This document shows positions 9,415-20,154 of a stretch of 64,000 bases of DNA, one piece after another. Location of the stretch: assembly GCF_018294505.1 (NCBI RefSeq), contig NC_057797.1:124811116-124875115 (forward strand), written 5' to 3'. Positions within the stretch are counted from its first letter, which is position 1. Every line of letters begins with the position of its first letter. The notes beneath the pieces were generated by a model. That model worked only from the letters and a program-made list of their open reading frames with translations. It did no database searches and was not told the DNA's origin. The position numbers and the translations under genes are program-made. Source of the stretch: Triticum aestivum. Lineage: Eukaryota; Streptophyta; Magnoliopsida; Poales; Poaceae.

Positions 9415-11183
9415 TGAAAGTGCAACTATCCCTAGGTGGTTTTGGTAATTCATAACAACATATAGCTCATTGAGCTAATGCTATTCCAAGATGCTTATTT
9501 CAGGAAAGCTCAATGATTGGCATGGCATGGATGTGAAAGTGGAACCCTCAAAATGCTAAGGACAAAGGATTGGCTCAAGCTCAAAAGCTCAAGACTCTTC
9601 ATTTTATATTTTAGTGATCCAAGATCACATTGAGTCTTTAGGAAAAGCCAATACTATTAAGGAGGGATGAGGTGTTGCTTAATGAGCCTCTTGCTTCATG
9701 TGCTTAGTGATATGCTCCAAAACCCTCAACTACTTTCCCATATCCACATATGACCTAAACCCTAAGCCAAACTCGGTCCTACCGATTCTTCCTATCCGGC
9801 GCCATCGAGTTTCACTTGTCATTAGCCACTGCCAAACCCTAGCAATTCGGTTCTACCGATAAGGATCTCGGTCTCACCGAGATGGGGTTGCAAACTCTCT
9901 GTTTCCCTTTCGTAACTTTTCGGTCTTACCGAAAGAGCGAATCGGTCCCACCGAGATTGCAATGTAAACTCAGTGTTTCCCCTTTGTAACTTTTCGGTCT
10001 CACCGAGTTCCACTCGGTCTCACCGAAAGAGCAAATCGGTCCCACCGAGTTTGCCTGACCAACTCTCTGGTTAGCTAACTACCAAATTCGGTCTCACCGA
10101 GTTTGTGTAATCGGTCTCACCGAGATTATGTTATGCCCAAACCCTAACCGAATCGGTCCTACCGAGTTGCATGTCAGTCCCACCGAAATTCCTAACGGTC
10201 ACTAGGTTTACTATTTCGGTCAGACCAAGTTTTCTGATTCGGTCCCACCGAGATTGGTAAATTGTATGTAACGGTTGGATTTTGTGTGGAGGCTATATAT
10301 ACCCCTCCACCTCCTTCTCACTAAAAGTGAGAGCCATCAGAACACACACACCATTCCAACTCATATGTTCTGAGAGAGAACCACCTACTCATGTGTTGAG
10401 ATCAAGACATTCCATTCCTACCATATGAATCTTGATCTCTAGCCTTCCCAAGTTGCTTTCCACAAAAACCATCTTTCCACCAAATCCAAATCCTATGAGA
10501 GAGAGTTGACTGTTGGGGAGACTATCATTTGAAGCACAAGAGCAAGGAGTTCATTACCTACACACCATTTGTTACTTCTTGGAGAGTGGTGTCTCCTAGA
10601 TTGGCTAGGTGTCACTTGGGAGCCTCCGACAAGATTGTGGAGTTGAACCAAGGAGTTTGTAAGGGCAAGGAGATCGCCTACTTCGTGAAGATCTACCACT
10701 AGTGAGGCAAGTCCTGTGTGGGCGATGGCCATGGTGCGATAGACAAGGTTGCTTCTTCGTGGACCCTTTGTGGGTGGTTGCTTCTTCGTGGACCCTTCGT
10801 GGGTGGAGCCCTGTGTGGACTCGCGCAACCGTTGCCCTTGGGTGGAGCCCTGTGTGGACTCGCGCAACCGTTACCCTTCGTGGGTTGAAGTCTCCATCAA
10901 CGTGGATGTAGGATAGCACCACCTATCCGAACCACGGGAAAAACATCCGTGTCTCCAATAGCGTTTGAATTCTCCAAACCCTTCCCTTTACATTCTCGCA
11001 AGTTGCATGTTTTACTTTCCGCTGCCCATAAACTCTTTGCATGCTTGCTTGAGTGATGTGATGATTGCTTGACTTGTCCTAAATTAGCTAAAATATGCCA
11101 AGAACTAAAATTGGGAAAAGGTTAAGTTTTATTTGGTCAAGTAATCTAATCACCCCCCCTCTAGACATACTTTTGATCCTACA
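9415..11183 (+). repeat. 3' LTR of the pol-less Copia element
   Basis: 1769 bp, the same length as the 5' LTR with every position offset by 8307. It carries the same palindrome array, TATA box (10294-10301) and minisatellite. About 23 substitutions relative to the 5' LTR were counted by eye. Confidence 0.88.
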
Positions 11184-12577
11184 TAAGGCCACTTACGAGA
11201 GTGAGATCTGATAGATATGATAAGATAATATTTTTGGTATTTTTGTGAGAAAGATGTAAAGTAAAATAAAGGCAAAGTAAATAACAAAGGAAATAACTAA
11301 GTAGTAGGAGATTAATATGATAAAGATAGACCCAGGGGCCATAGGTTTCACTAGTGGCTTCTCTTGAAAGCATAAGTATTCTACGGTGGGTGAACAAATT
11401 ACTGATGAGCAATTGCCAGAACTGAGCATAGTTATGAGAATATCTAGGTATGATCATGTATATAGGCATCACGTCCGAGACAAGTAGACCGACTCCTGCC
11501 TGCATCTACTACTATTGCTCCACTCATCGACCGCTATCAAGCATGCATCTAGAGTATTAAGTTAAAAACAAAGTAACGCCTTAAGCAAGATGACGTGATG
11601 TAGAGGGATAGACTCATGCAATATGAAGAATACCCCATCTTGTTATCCTCGATGGCAACAATACAATACGTGACTTGCTGCCCCTACTGTCACTGGGAAA
11701 GGACACCGCAAGATTGAACCCAAAGCTAAGCACTTCTCCCATTGCAAGAAAGATCAATCTAGTAGGCCAAACCAAACTGATAATTCAAAGAGACTTGCAA
11801 AGATAACCAATCATACATAAAAGAATTCAGAGAAGATTCAAATATTGTTCATAGATAGACTTGATCATAAACCCACAATTCATCGGTTTCAACAAACACA
11901 CCGCAAAAAGAAGATTACATCGAATAGATCTCCACAAGAGAGGGGGAGAACATTGTATTGAGATCCAAAAAGAGAGAAGAAGCCATCTAGCTACTAACTA
12001 TGGACCCATAGGTCTGAGGTAAACTACTCACACTTCATCGGAGGGGCTATGGTGTTGATGTAGAAGCCCTCCGTGATCGATGCCCCCTCCGGCGGAGCTC
12101 CGGAATAGGCCCCAAGATGGGATCTCGTGGATATAGAAAGTTACGGCGGTGGAATTAGGGTTTTGGCTCCGTATCTGATCGTTTGGGGGTACGTACGTAT
12201 AAATAGGAGGAAGGAGTACGTCGGTGGAGCAATAGGGGGCCCACGAGGGTGGAGGGCGCGCCTGGGGGGGGGAGGGGGTAGGCGCGCGCCCTTACCTCGT
12301 GGCCTCCTGTTTCTTTTCTTGACGTAGGGTGCAAGTCTCCCGGGTCTTGTTCGTTGAGAAAATCACGTTCCCGAAGATTTCATTCCGTTTGGACTCCGTT
12401 TGATATTCCTTTTCTTCGAAACCCTAAAACAGGCAAAAAAACAGAAATTCTGGGCTGGGCCTCCGGTTAATAGGTTAGTCCCAAAAATAATATAAAAGTG
12501 GATAATAAAGCCCAATAATGTCCAAAACAGTAGATAATATAGCATGGAGAAATCAAAAATTATAGATACGTTGGAGA

Positions 12578-12860
12578 AAATATAAACTACTCTACCACCA
12601 CTCCACCTCTAGTACTATTAGTATAAAAAAGATATATAGGCTGGAGCTTCAGAGCTTTCTTGCTAAGGGCTGCCCACTTGCTTCTCACACTATCACCCTC
12701 TCTCCAGATCTAAAAAAGACGGCCTCTCTCTCCCTCCTCACTGGTGGTCACAGATCCACCGGGGAAGAAAAGGACGTGCAACATTGACGCACTCATCATC
12801 GGCGAGCGAGGTCACGCACTGACAACAAGGCCATCCTCTCAGACCTAGCACCCACGCGGG
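12578..12860 (+). promoter_or_regulatory. Possible promoter and leader upstream of a candidate exon
   Basis: An AT-rich stretch with TATAAAAAA at 12622 and GATATATAGG at 12631 is followed by CT-rich sequence (CTATCACCCTCTCTCC, CTCTCTCTCCCTCC), a common layout in grass gene leaders. Only suggestive. Confidence 0.25.
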
Positions 12861-12943
12861 ATGGCCTCCATCCCCAATCTCACCGCCGTAGTGCGTGTGG
12901 AGGACGATGACCACGAGCGAAGCCACTTCCCGCTGACCCTCAG
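12861..12943 (+). pseudogene. Candidate first exon of an unrecognised gene
   Basis: ATG at 12861 opens a 27-codon frame beginning MASIPNLTAVVRVEDDDHER and reaches a donor-like CTCAG|GTATGC at 12944. I do not recognise the protein. A possible continuation is a short block at 13318-13352 after an acceptor-like TTACATAG, which stays in phase, but no further exon chain could be followed. It may be a gene remnant or chance. Confidence 0.25.
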
Positions 12944-14877
12944 GTATGCTACCTATTTTCGAACCATACCCTTGTTCTATTGCCTCATCTGCCACGTCGC
13001 TGCATGTGGATCTTTGTCCACTCCACCATCTTCCCAATTTGCTATCCTCTGCTCTGCTGGTCACACAGACGAAAACCTTAATTTTCGCTATTAAAGGAAT
13101 CCCTACTTCATGCAGACTAATCCATATATGGGTTGAATAAGGAAAGGAAGAGAGACTGTACTGTCTAAGAGAGTAGGCATCAAACCCGCATCTAGGTTGA
13201 AAAGTGGAAAATCAGTAGCTAAGGAACGAGTATCGTGTCTCTTGGTTGAAGAAGGGTAGAAAGGCATGACAACGCACTAGAGAATGACCAGGTCGATCAG
13301 TTTGTTGTCCTTACATAGGAAAAAGGTGGCTAAAGAGAACAAAAATGGGACGTAATCCACATATGCTACCTGGATATTTGTTGCTCTGGGCAACCATACC
13401 TCCCTCACCACTCTATGCGTCCGTGGAAGGACATCGTACTGGTGTGCCCACTGTCCGAATGGGTCTCCCATGCTCTTATTGCCACTTTTTTGCTGTTAGT
13501 ATAACGCCAGCGGTAAAGTCAACCAATGCTACTGCTAAAGTGATGCCACATTTAACTAATGCCGCACTCAGTCTAATGCCACCGATAAATTTAAGCAATG
13601 CCATTTAATGTCTCTGGATTATTTCAGGGTTAGCTGTTGATTGTGGATGTATTAATGATTTTTCAGCTAAGGCATTCTAATGTTGTTGCACACCAGTATA
13701 CCAACGATGAAACTTGTTACTACCTTTAGATTTTTGCACTGTTAATGCTTATAGATTACATACCTCACTTTCATGAGATAAGTCATTTTTTTGTATAGTG
13801 TCACCAAAATGCCAAGGCGCTGATGTCATTTTATTTTGGTTAAACTGCATAAAAAATTACGAAGACAAGAGGAAAGGTCAACAGTGGGCACATCCTCCTT
13901 TGGCTATTGTATTGATTCGTTCGATCAAGTTTTTATGTTTGATCGATTATCAAGATTGGGATAGCAATTTTCCATGTCCACTCGAGTTCGAAATGATATT
14001 TACCTTGAAGGTACATGGTTTGCAATTTTTTAATACTGTCATTAGTTAATAATCCTAGTTACCTTCAGACTTTTGTATTTGGTTTAATGCTCTTGCACAA
14101 CTAGTATACCAATTGTGAAACTTGTTACCTTTACATTTTGTATTGTTAATTCTTATAGAAATCTTCCCGTGCTAGAGCTTATGGAAATCTGTTCAGTAAA
14201 ACCATTGTACTGTACCCTGTAATACAATAACTACTCTACTGTTGCACTAGCCACTAGATTAGTGTATATTTGTACTATTCGAATGGTGTTGCATTAGCGT
14301 ATGGACATATATAAAGTGTGGCAAGCTTTCCCAGATATGTGCTCAACAAAACTAGTACCTGTTTTTCTAAATACTGGACGTTTCGGTACTATAAATTGAA
14401 CTGCGAAAACGTCTTATATTAAGGAACAGAGGGTGTAGAGTTCACTCAAATTATCCGGGTAAAGCTAGTGACACCTTTGTTAAAATTAATGTTCATTATG
14501 TTATCGGAGGAGGTCTGTATGTTTGTGTCTAATGCCTGCCGACTACGTACCTGACATCATGATGTAATGTTAAGTCATTTCCTTTTGTACAATGTCACTG
14601 AATTGTCAAGGCGGTGATGACATTTTATTTTAGTTGAATTGCACAAAATATGCTTAAAAGAAGAGGAAAGGTCAGGAATCGATCATTCTTTCAGAAATAA
14701 CTATATATGCCTTTCTGACATTAGCCGTTGTTGCCTTATTTATTCCTTCAAATAGGTGGTTAGAAACAGTCTTGCTACCTTTTCCCATTAAGAAATTGGA
14801 ATGCTTATATTTGTGAGTCTATGCTTCAACTAGTGCCACTTTTATAGTAATCACATTTTCAATATCTATGCAAACAG
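12944..14877. other. Low-copy-looking stretch with a diverged internal duplication
   Basis: No gene could be supported. A segment at about 13681-13900 recurs in two parts at about 14085-14160 and 14560-14690. Shared strings include CAGTATACCAA near the start and GATGTCATTTTATTTTGG / GATGACATTTTATTTTAG near the end, with about 400 bp inserted between the parts of the second copy. A donor-like GAAG|GTACATGG occurs twice (about 14008 and 14993). 13500-13610 has short repeats around AATGCCAC/AATGCTACTGC. Confidence 0.5.
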
Positions 14878-15223
14878 GGATGCTCGATTTTAGTGGAACT
14901 ACACAAAAGTCCAACTGGTTCAACACCAGGAGCATGTTTTCTTCCAAACCTTTATATCCAATTGGTGGCACTATGAGCTATTCATTACGAAGGTACATGG
15001 TTTGCTACTATCTTGCTACTCTTTTTGTATTGTCATTAGATAATAATACTAGTGGTTTGCATGTGAATTTACTGGCAGGGTGGACCTACATTGGAGGTGC
15101 AGGACAGGATTCAATGATTGGATGCTCAATTTCGGTTGTATCGATTTCACCTCTTCCATCACTGCGAACATGGATATCCTTGGTCTGATGACGAATAGGC
15201 GCTATATTTCTGCTCTGAACTAG
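14878..15223 (+). CDS. Candidate two-exon small gene or gene tail
   Basis: Exon A 14878-14992 follows acceptor TATGCAAACAG and ends CGAAG|GTACATGG. Exon B 15079-15223 follows acceptor TACTGGCAG. Joining them keeps one frame from ATG 14880 to TAG 15221-15223, 85 residues including GTMSYSLRR, then VDLHWRC and GFNDWMLNFGC. The intron is 86 nt, an acceptable plant length. I recognise no family. The donor region is duplicated about 1 kb upstream, so this may be the surviving end of a partly duplicated gene. Inferred entirely from splice signals and an open frame. Confidence 0.3.
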
Positions 15224-16812
15224 CAAATCAATTCAGTATGAAATTATCCAGGGCAAAACATGACTGTATCAAATTGTCCAGTGCAAAACATGACAGATGC
15301 TAAGCGGAAGAGACATGTATAAACCAAAAATACAAGGTGGGGTATATGTTTACTAGCCGCTTGATATTTGTGCAGATAGAGATGTCTTCCTGTTGCTATT
15401 TGGCAAACACACAAAGTGACTGCAATTTTGGTTGAACTGCACAAGAGAATAGTATAGTCACTGCATGCAGTGCCATTTGAAAATAGACACAGAAAGATTG
15501 GATAGCCACTTCATGGACTGCAGAAAAGTAGTACTGTACTATTTATTGTCCAACACTAGGTGCTTCATTGCTTTGGTGTTATTATACAATGGGCATCATT
15601 TTGCCTAAGTTAAAGTTTGTATTCCGAAAATAGTCTTGCCGTGTGATCGAGAGAAGACCAAATCATATTGCAGTGAATGTTCCTCCATCATGTGTGGTTC
15701 ATTCTCATGGTTCCAGCTGTTGGTGAAACCACTTACGTTTGCAAGAGGAGTAGTAGACTTCACAAACAAATTTGTCTTTCAGTCTGTCCTGAATGTTGGC
15801 CAAGAGAAGCATCCATGTTAGTAGGAAGAACATATGTTTTTTCTAGATCTTTGCTTTTGGAGCTACATATTTATATATGATCTGCGAATCATTGAGATGC
15901 ATTAACATGTTGATCTTATGTATGGGAATCGTACTAGTTGGTTTTGAATTTGGGCTACTAATGTGAACATATTACAATGCCAGGCCTGTGAGTCTCGTGT
16001 GAACATTTTGAACGGATCGGCTCTTACTGCTATGCACAGCATGATCCTTATTTGTGTGTTCTTAGTGTTTACAAGTTACTAACAGTTCCTTATTTCCGTT
16101 CGCTCAGTGTTTACAAGTTACTGATCGATCACTAGCTAGCCTACTAATGCGCTCATGGCAGTTTTAGTTCTGACGCAAGATCCGAAGTGGTAGTTTTTTG
16201 AATAAAAGTGCCTACCTCTGAAGAAACTGACAAGTAGCTCTGAAGAAAACGCCATGCGAATATGAAGAAATTGCCAACAAAAATGTTTGCAAATGCATTA
16301 TCTCCCAGCGAACGTTCATCAGCTAATGCGATCGTACACGTACACCATCCGACCTACTCGATCCTACACGTACTACCTCCTTTCCGGTTTGCAGGGCTCA
16401 ATTCAAAAATCTAACCAACCAAGGTAGATGATGAGTGGTGGAATCATTTTTGACAAGGAGGGAGTACCTCATTTGGATGATTCGAGTGCACTCGTTTGAC
16501 CGTCATGCCGGCGTGCGACCCGGCACGGACGGGATGCACCACTGATGGGACGGGATGGCACAGTCATAATTTCAGTTTTTCTAGTTTTCCACGGCAAGCT
16601 GGCGCGCTAAGCCATGCCTGCTTATGCATTGAATTCCGATGACCGCGATGACCGTCATGTTTCCCGCAACACGCTAGTTCGTCTACCTTCTGCCTATAAT
16701 TACTGTTTCCTGGGCTTCTCCGGTGGCACCATTACCCAACTAGCCCTATCATCATAAGCCCCCACCGGCCTGACGTCGCTCACCACTTATTCTCGCTCTC
16801 GCCACGTCCGCC
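15224..16812. other. Unassigned sequence
   Basis: No supported gene. A Cys-containing open stretch at 15636-15720 (reading CSECSSIMCG) looks like a worn zinc-binding piece but cannot be assigned. 16090-16140 has a short duplication (CAGTGTTTACAAGTTACT twice). Confidence 0.35.
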
Positions 16813-17344
16813 ATGCCCCCGCCTGTCCGCCATAGGCGACACCGGAGCCAGTCACCGCCGGAACTAGTGTTCGGTTTTTCACTGGAAGGCAGACGGAGGG
16901 AGGAGGCATTCTATCGGTCTTTAGATGGCAATGCAAACTATGAGGATTTGTTGGAGCACGACCGCCTGGCAGAGGAGCAGCGTATTGCCGATTTGCGCCA
17001 CCAGCGGGACATGGAGTAGCAGTGCACCGACGCTCTGAGTCGCGAGCAGAGCGCCCGCAACTGGGCCGACTACGTGGAGGCCGGTGCCCGGCAAATAGCC
17101 CTGGAGGCCGTCGGGCACGCACACGTTCGCGACGCTAATTTTTATTACCAGCTCATCAAGTGGGTTTCCCATGGGTGATACACGTCTCTGCAATAAACAG
17201 AGACAATGTGTACCCGGAGAACAACAGGGGAGGCACTGACGAAATTTATGCGTCGGATCGGGATCAAAGCATATGGGAAAGCGAACCCAATCTACACATA
17301 CTCGGGCTGTCCATGGATAGCGTTGGACAATTCGAAAGAATCAA
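16813..17344 (+). pseudogene. Broken unrecognised gene fragment, Arg/Glu-rich
   Basis: ATG 16813 starts MPPPVRHRRHRSQSPPELVF and reads through a single TAG (17017-17019), which if ignored gives a continuous charged helical protein (RRREEAFYRSLDGNANYEDL, then SARNWADYVEAGAR, then DANFYYQLIK) to about 17157. About 41 nt then interrupt the frame (17158-17199, GTGGGT...AAACAG). After them the frame continues DNVYPENNRGGTDEIYASD and SEPNLHILGLSMDSV to a donor-like ATCAAG|GTTATA at about 17344. The 41 nt have intron-like ends but are shorter than normal plant introns, so an insertion is equally possible. The domain type is unknown to me. The codon usage is GC-rich, typical of grass genes and unlike the flanks. 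Confidence 0.45.
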
Positions 17345-17726
17345 GGTTATAAGTATGCAAATGCATGCATATTTATAACTATGACGCTTTCGAACGGGAG
17401 ACACATATTGGTTACGCATACTGATGATTCGAGACACATATATAGCTAGCTATCAAGTTTCATCGGAATAGATCAAATAATTAATGGGGGAGGAGGACAT
17501 GTCATTTGTGCTCACCCACGAACGAAGGGGCAGAGCTCGTCAAACGCACGGCAAGGTCGTCGAACACCAAACCTCGCAGCGATGAAACAACTGCACATTT
17601 AAAACTACCCGATCAACACAATTAGATATGACGTTTTTCATAACAAAATGGAAAAATATATGACCTAACTAATAATTCACAAATATATGACCCCATCGGC
17701 CTCTGCAAGGCCAAAGAACACCTTTT
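17345..17726. other. AT-rich spacer
   Basis: No gene seen. The end (ATATATGACCCCATCGGCCTC-like, about 17680-17715) resembles the edge of the inverted-repeat arms found at 43580 and 45080, which carry ...ACCCCGTTGGCCTC. Confidence 0.4.
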
Positions 17727-18171
17727 TGGGAGGTGTCGGGGGTCGGGGTGTCGTGTCGGTGTCGGGGTGCCATGTCGGGGTCGGGGGGTCGTTTCGGTGT
17801 CGGAGTAGTGCCGTGTCGGGGTCGGGGTGCTGTTTCGGGGTCGGGGTGTGGTGTCGGGGTCGGGGTGTCGGGTCAGGCTCGGGGTCGATTGGGGTGTCAG
17901 GGTCGGGGTGTCGGGTCGGGGTGCCGGGTCGGTGTCGGGGTCGGGGTGTCGGGTCAGGCTCGGGGTCGGGGTGTCGGGATCGGGGTCGGGTTCTCGGGGT
18001 CGGGGTGTCGGGTCGGGGTCAGGGTGCCGTGTCGGTGTCGGGGTCGGGGTGTCGGGTCAGGCTCGGGGTCGGGGTGTCGGGGTCGGGGTCGGGGTGTCGG
18101 GGTCGGGGTCTCGGTGTCGGGGTGTTGTGTCGGGGTGCCGGGTCGGGGTCAGGGTACCATGTCGGGTCGGG
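17727..18171 (+). repeat. G-rich minisatellite (GGTGTCGGGGTCGG-type)
   Basis: About 445 bp of irregular tandem units built from GGGGTCGG, GGGTGTCGG and GTCAGGCTC. Runs of three to four G occur every 4-8 nt on the plus strand, so the tract has very high G-quadruplex potential. Open frames here are artefacts (Gly/Ser/Val-Arg repeats). Confidence 0.9.
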
Positions 18172-18431
18172 TTTTTTTCCTCTTTTTTCCTTTTCTTCTT
18201 ATTCCTCTTCTTCATTTTCTTCCTTCTTCTTCTTCTTCTTCTTCTTCTTCTTCTTCTTCTTCTTCCTCCTCCTCCTCCTTTCATTTTTCCTCTTCTTCTT
18301 CTCCTCCTCTCCTCTTTCTTCTTCTTCTTCTTCCTCTTCTTCTTTTTTCTTCTCCTCCTCCTCTTCTTCTTCCTTTCCTTTTTCCTCTTCTTCTTCTCCC
18401 CCTCTCCTCTTTTTCTCTTCTTCTTCTTTCC
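18172..18431 (+). repeat. Polypyrimidine (TTC/TCC)n microsatellite
   Basis: About 260 bp of nearly pure pyrimidine on the plus strand: TTC repeats (18224-18264), then CCT and TTC mixtures. It could form triplex DNA. Serine/leucine/phenylalanine frames across it are not genes. Confidence 0.9.
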
Positions 18432-18600
18432 TAAAACTAAACTAAACCTAAACCTAAAACTAAAAAAACAGAAAAAAGGAAAAAACTAAATCTAAACCTA
18501 AAACTAAACTAAAACTAAACCTATAAACCTAAAACTAAACCTAAAACTAAAACTAAAACTAAATCTAAACTAAACATAAACCTAAAACTAAAAAAACAGA
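18432..18600 (+). repeat. Degenerate telomere-like array (CCTAAA / ACTAAA)
   Basis: About 170 bp of CCTAAAACTAAA-type units. The plant telomere unit is CCCTAAA; here one C is missing in every copy and A-rich variants dominate, so this is a simple repeat related by sequence only. Confidence 0.75.
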
Positions 18601-19281
18601 AAAAAGAAAAAAAGGAGGCAGAGCTCACCTAGGGTGGAGGAGGGGGGCGGTTCGGCCTGGGGCGGCGGAGGAGGGGGTGGGGCGGCGGCACCGGGCGGCA
18701 GTGGCGACAGGGCCGGGCCCGGCCGGGGCGGTGGGGCGCGGGGGGCCAGGGCGCCGGGGCGCGGCCGCGCCCAGACGGCAGGGCGGCGGGGGCGGCGGGG
18801 GCGACGGGGCGGGGGGCCGGTGGGGCGCTGGGCGGCAGTGGCGACGGGGTCGGGGGCGGCGCGTGGGGTGGTGGGGCAATGGGGCGGCGGTGAGTGCTGG
18901 GGGTGGCGGCACGCGTGTGAAGAAGAGAAAGAGAGAGAGAGAGAGGGGGCGGGGTGGGGCGCGACCGTTAACGTTAGTGGGGCCCCTCCCTCTTTGCCGT
19001 CCGTCCCCTTTGCCGTCCGCTTATTTTCTCTTTGTCGTCTGCTAGCGGACGGCAAAGAGGGGGACCATTAGGTTTTTTTAAGCAGCTCGTCAGTGGGGCC
19101 CCCTCCCTCTTTGCCGTCCACTAGCGGACGGCAAAGAACTGGCTGATGGCAAATTAGGTCTTTGCCATCAGCCAGTTCTTTGCCGTCTTCTTTTTGGTAG
19201 CTGATGGCAAAGAGCTTCTTTGCTGTCCGCTAGCTCACGGCAAAGAGCTGGCAGATGACAAAGTACCTGATTCCAGTAGTG
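18601..19281. mobile_element. CACTA transposon terminus with subterminal repeats
   Basis: The right edge reads ...CCTGATTCCAGTAGTG at 19281, which on the minus strand starts CACTACTGGAATCAGG, a CACTA terminus. 18985-19260 holds subterminal repeats in both directions: CTTTGCCGTC and GACGGCAAAG, some in hairpins (TTTGCCGTCCACTAGCGG region at 19108). 18601-18960 is a GC-rich GGCGG-type tract that may belong to it. The partner end starting CACTACTGG is not found in the window to the left, so the element is truncated or its far end is diverged. No transposase is seen. Confidence 0.65.
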
Positions 19282-19905
19282 TTCGGTGGACCACGCCGGC
19301 ATGGAAAGGGCCAACGCGCGCGAGCAACACGCCCTATCGCACCTCCGGCAAGTCTGAGGCGAGGCGGAGGACGCTGGTGCCGGCGTTTAGCGTGTACCGC
19401 AGATGGCGGCCGGCATCGTCTAGTTAGCTAAGAGTAAGTTAGTACTTGTACGCTACTAGAGTATTAGTGGGAGTAGATAGTTAACTTGTCTATGATGGTT
19501 GTGAAGGTGGAAGCTCAGTACTCTATAGGTCGATCTGAACTGTTACTTTGCTCTGAATGTTGAACTTTCCGTTTGAACATATTGAATGGGCTGTTATTTT
19601 TTTAAATGGGTTGTATTTGTCCTCCACGGGTTTAGAGGCTGACTTGTGGGCCTACCAAGTTGACGTGTACACAATCAGGAGATGATTGTACATGGAGAGG
19701 ATGACAGCAGGGACCCTCCAAGGTCATGTCAGTACGCAAGCAAGTGCCTCCTTATTTCAAGCCAATAAAAAATGGCTCCTCTTAATGGATTTCTGACATC
19801 TGGGTCCCATGCCACTGTCAACGTAGTCAATAAACGAGAGAATTGCACAACGAGCGGCTGACACCAGGGACCCAGGAGCTCACCCAATTATTTTTGTTTT
19901 GGGTT
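19282..19905. other. Flank of the CACTA terminus; possible gene tail
   Basis: 19282-19421 keeps a GC-rich open frame ending in TAG (SVYRRWRPASSS at its end) and may be a gene remnant cut by the CACTA element. From about 19640 the sequence carries motifs (GACTTGTGGGCCTACCAAGT, GCAAGTGCCTCCTTATT) shared with the tandem duplication at 20785-22200. Confidence 0.3.
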
Positions 19906-20154
19906 AATTTGATAAATGCCACTCCAAATGTGGTGTTTCCAAGAAATGTCGCTGCAATTTCCAAACTTTGAAAAATGCCATTTCATGCCATTTCCAGTGG
20001 CATTTTTCGTAGTCTGGAGTGGCGTTTTTCAAAATTTGCAAATTGCAGTGGCGTTTTCCAAAGTTTGCAAAAATTGCAGTGGCATTTTCAAAGTTTGGAA
20101 ATTGCAGTGGCATTTTTATGAATCACCATAATTCGAGTGGCATTTATATAATTT
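19906..20154. mobile_element. Foldback element / MITE-like inverted repeat
   Basis: 249 bp with inverted ends: AATTTGATAAATGCCACTC at the left and the complement of AAATTATATAAATGCCACTC at the right. The interior is a series of inverted and direct GCAGTGGCATTTTT / AAATTGCAGTGG units, so the whole folds into a multi-branched hairpin. No clear target duplication was identified. Confidence 0.5.

Larger units (their letters stand above)
1108..11183 (+). mobile_element. Complete non-autonomous Copia element (SIRE/Maximus-like), gag plus extra ORF, no pol
   Basis: The 10,076-bp element is flanked by TSD TAAGG (1103-1107, 11184-11188). LTRs are 1108-2876 and 9415-11183, both 1769 bp, starting TGAAAGTGCAAC and ending CCTACA. 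I counted about 23 substitutions and no indel between them by eye (about 1.3%), so insertion is recent. The PBS matches initiator tRNA-Met and the PPT is AAAAAGGGGGAGAT. The interior holds a 716-codon gag and a long second ORF, but no protease, integrase, reverse transcriptase or RNase H. Mobility would need enzymes from a full-length relative. SIRE lineage is inferred from the gag type, the PPT and the resemblance of the gag C-terminus to the element at 57772. Confidence 0.85.
434..12577 (-). mobile_element. 5' LTR of the Sabrina-like Gypsy element, split by two nested insertions
   Basis: The LTR is present as three pieces: 434-440, 915-1107 and 11184-12577 (TSD copies counted once), about 1.58 kb together. 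The plus-strand edge is TGCTACCTCTTGAGC, also seen at 57702. The far end stops at GATACGTTGGAG near 12577, and the expected last bases (complement of the TGATACGT start) are missing, so it is slightly truncated. Pieces join cleanly when the solo LTR (441-914) and Copia element (1108-11183) are removed with their 5-bp duplications. A GC-rich tract near 12230-12310 is normal for this LTR type. Confidence 0.75.

Noticed and set aside
16140..16560. Promoter elements upstream of the 16813 fragment
   Set aside because: No convincing TATA box at a fitting distance; only a weak CCTATAATTAC near 16692.
17687..18489. Overlapping long plus-strand frames of 220-252 codons
   Set aside because: They are translations of G-rich and TTC repeats (Gly/Ser/Val then Ser/Phe/Leu runs) in all three frames.
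18432..18600. True interstitial telomere
   Set aside because: Units are CCTAAA or ACTAAA, not CCCTAAA, and are mixed with other A-rich text.
18588..19071. Long frames on both strands in GC-rich sequence
   Set aside because: Low-complexity GGCGG tract without stops; composition explains the open frames.
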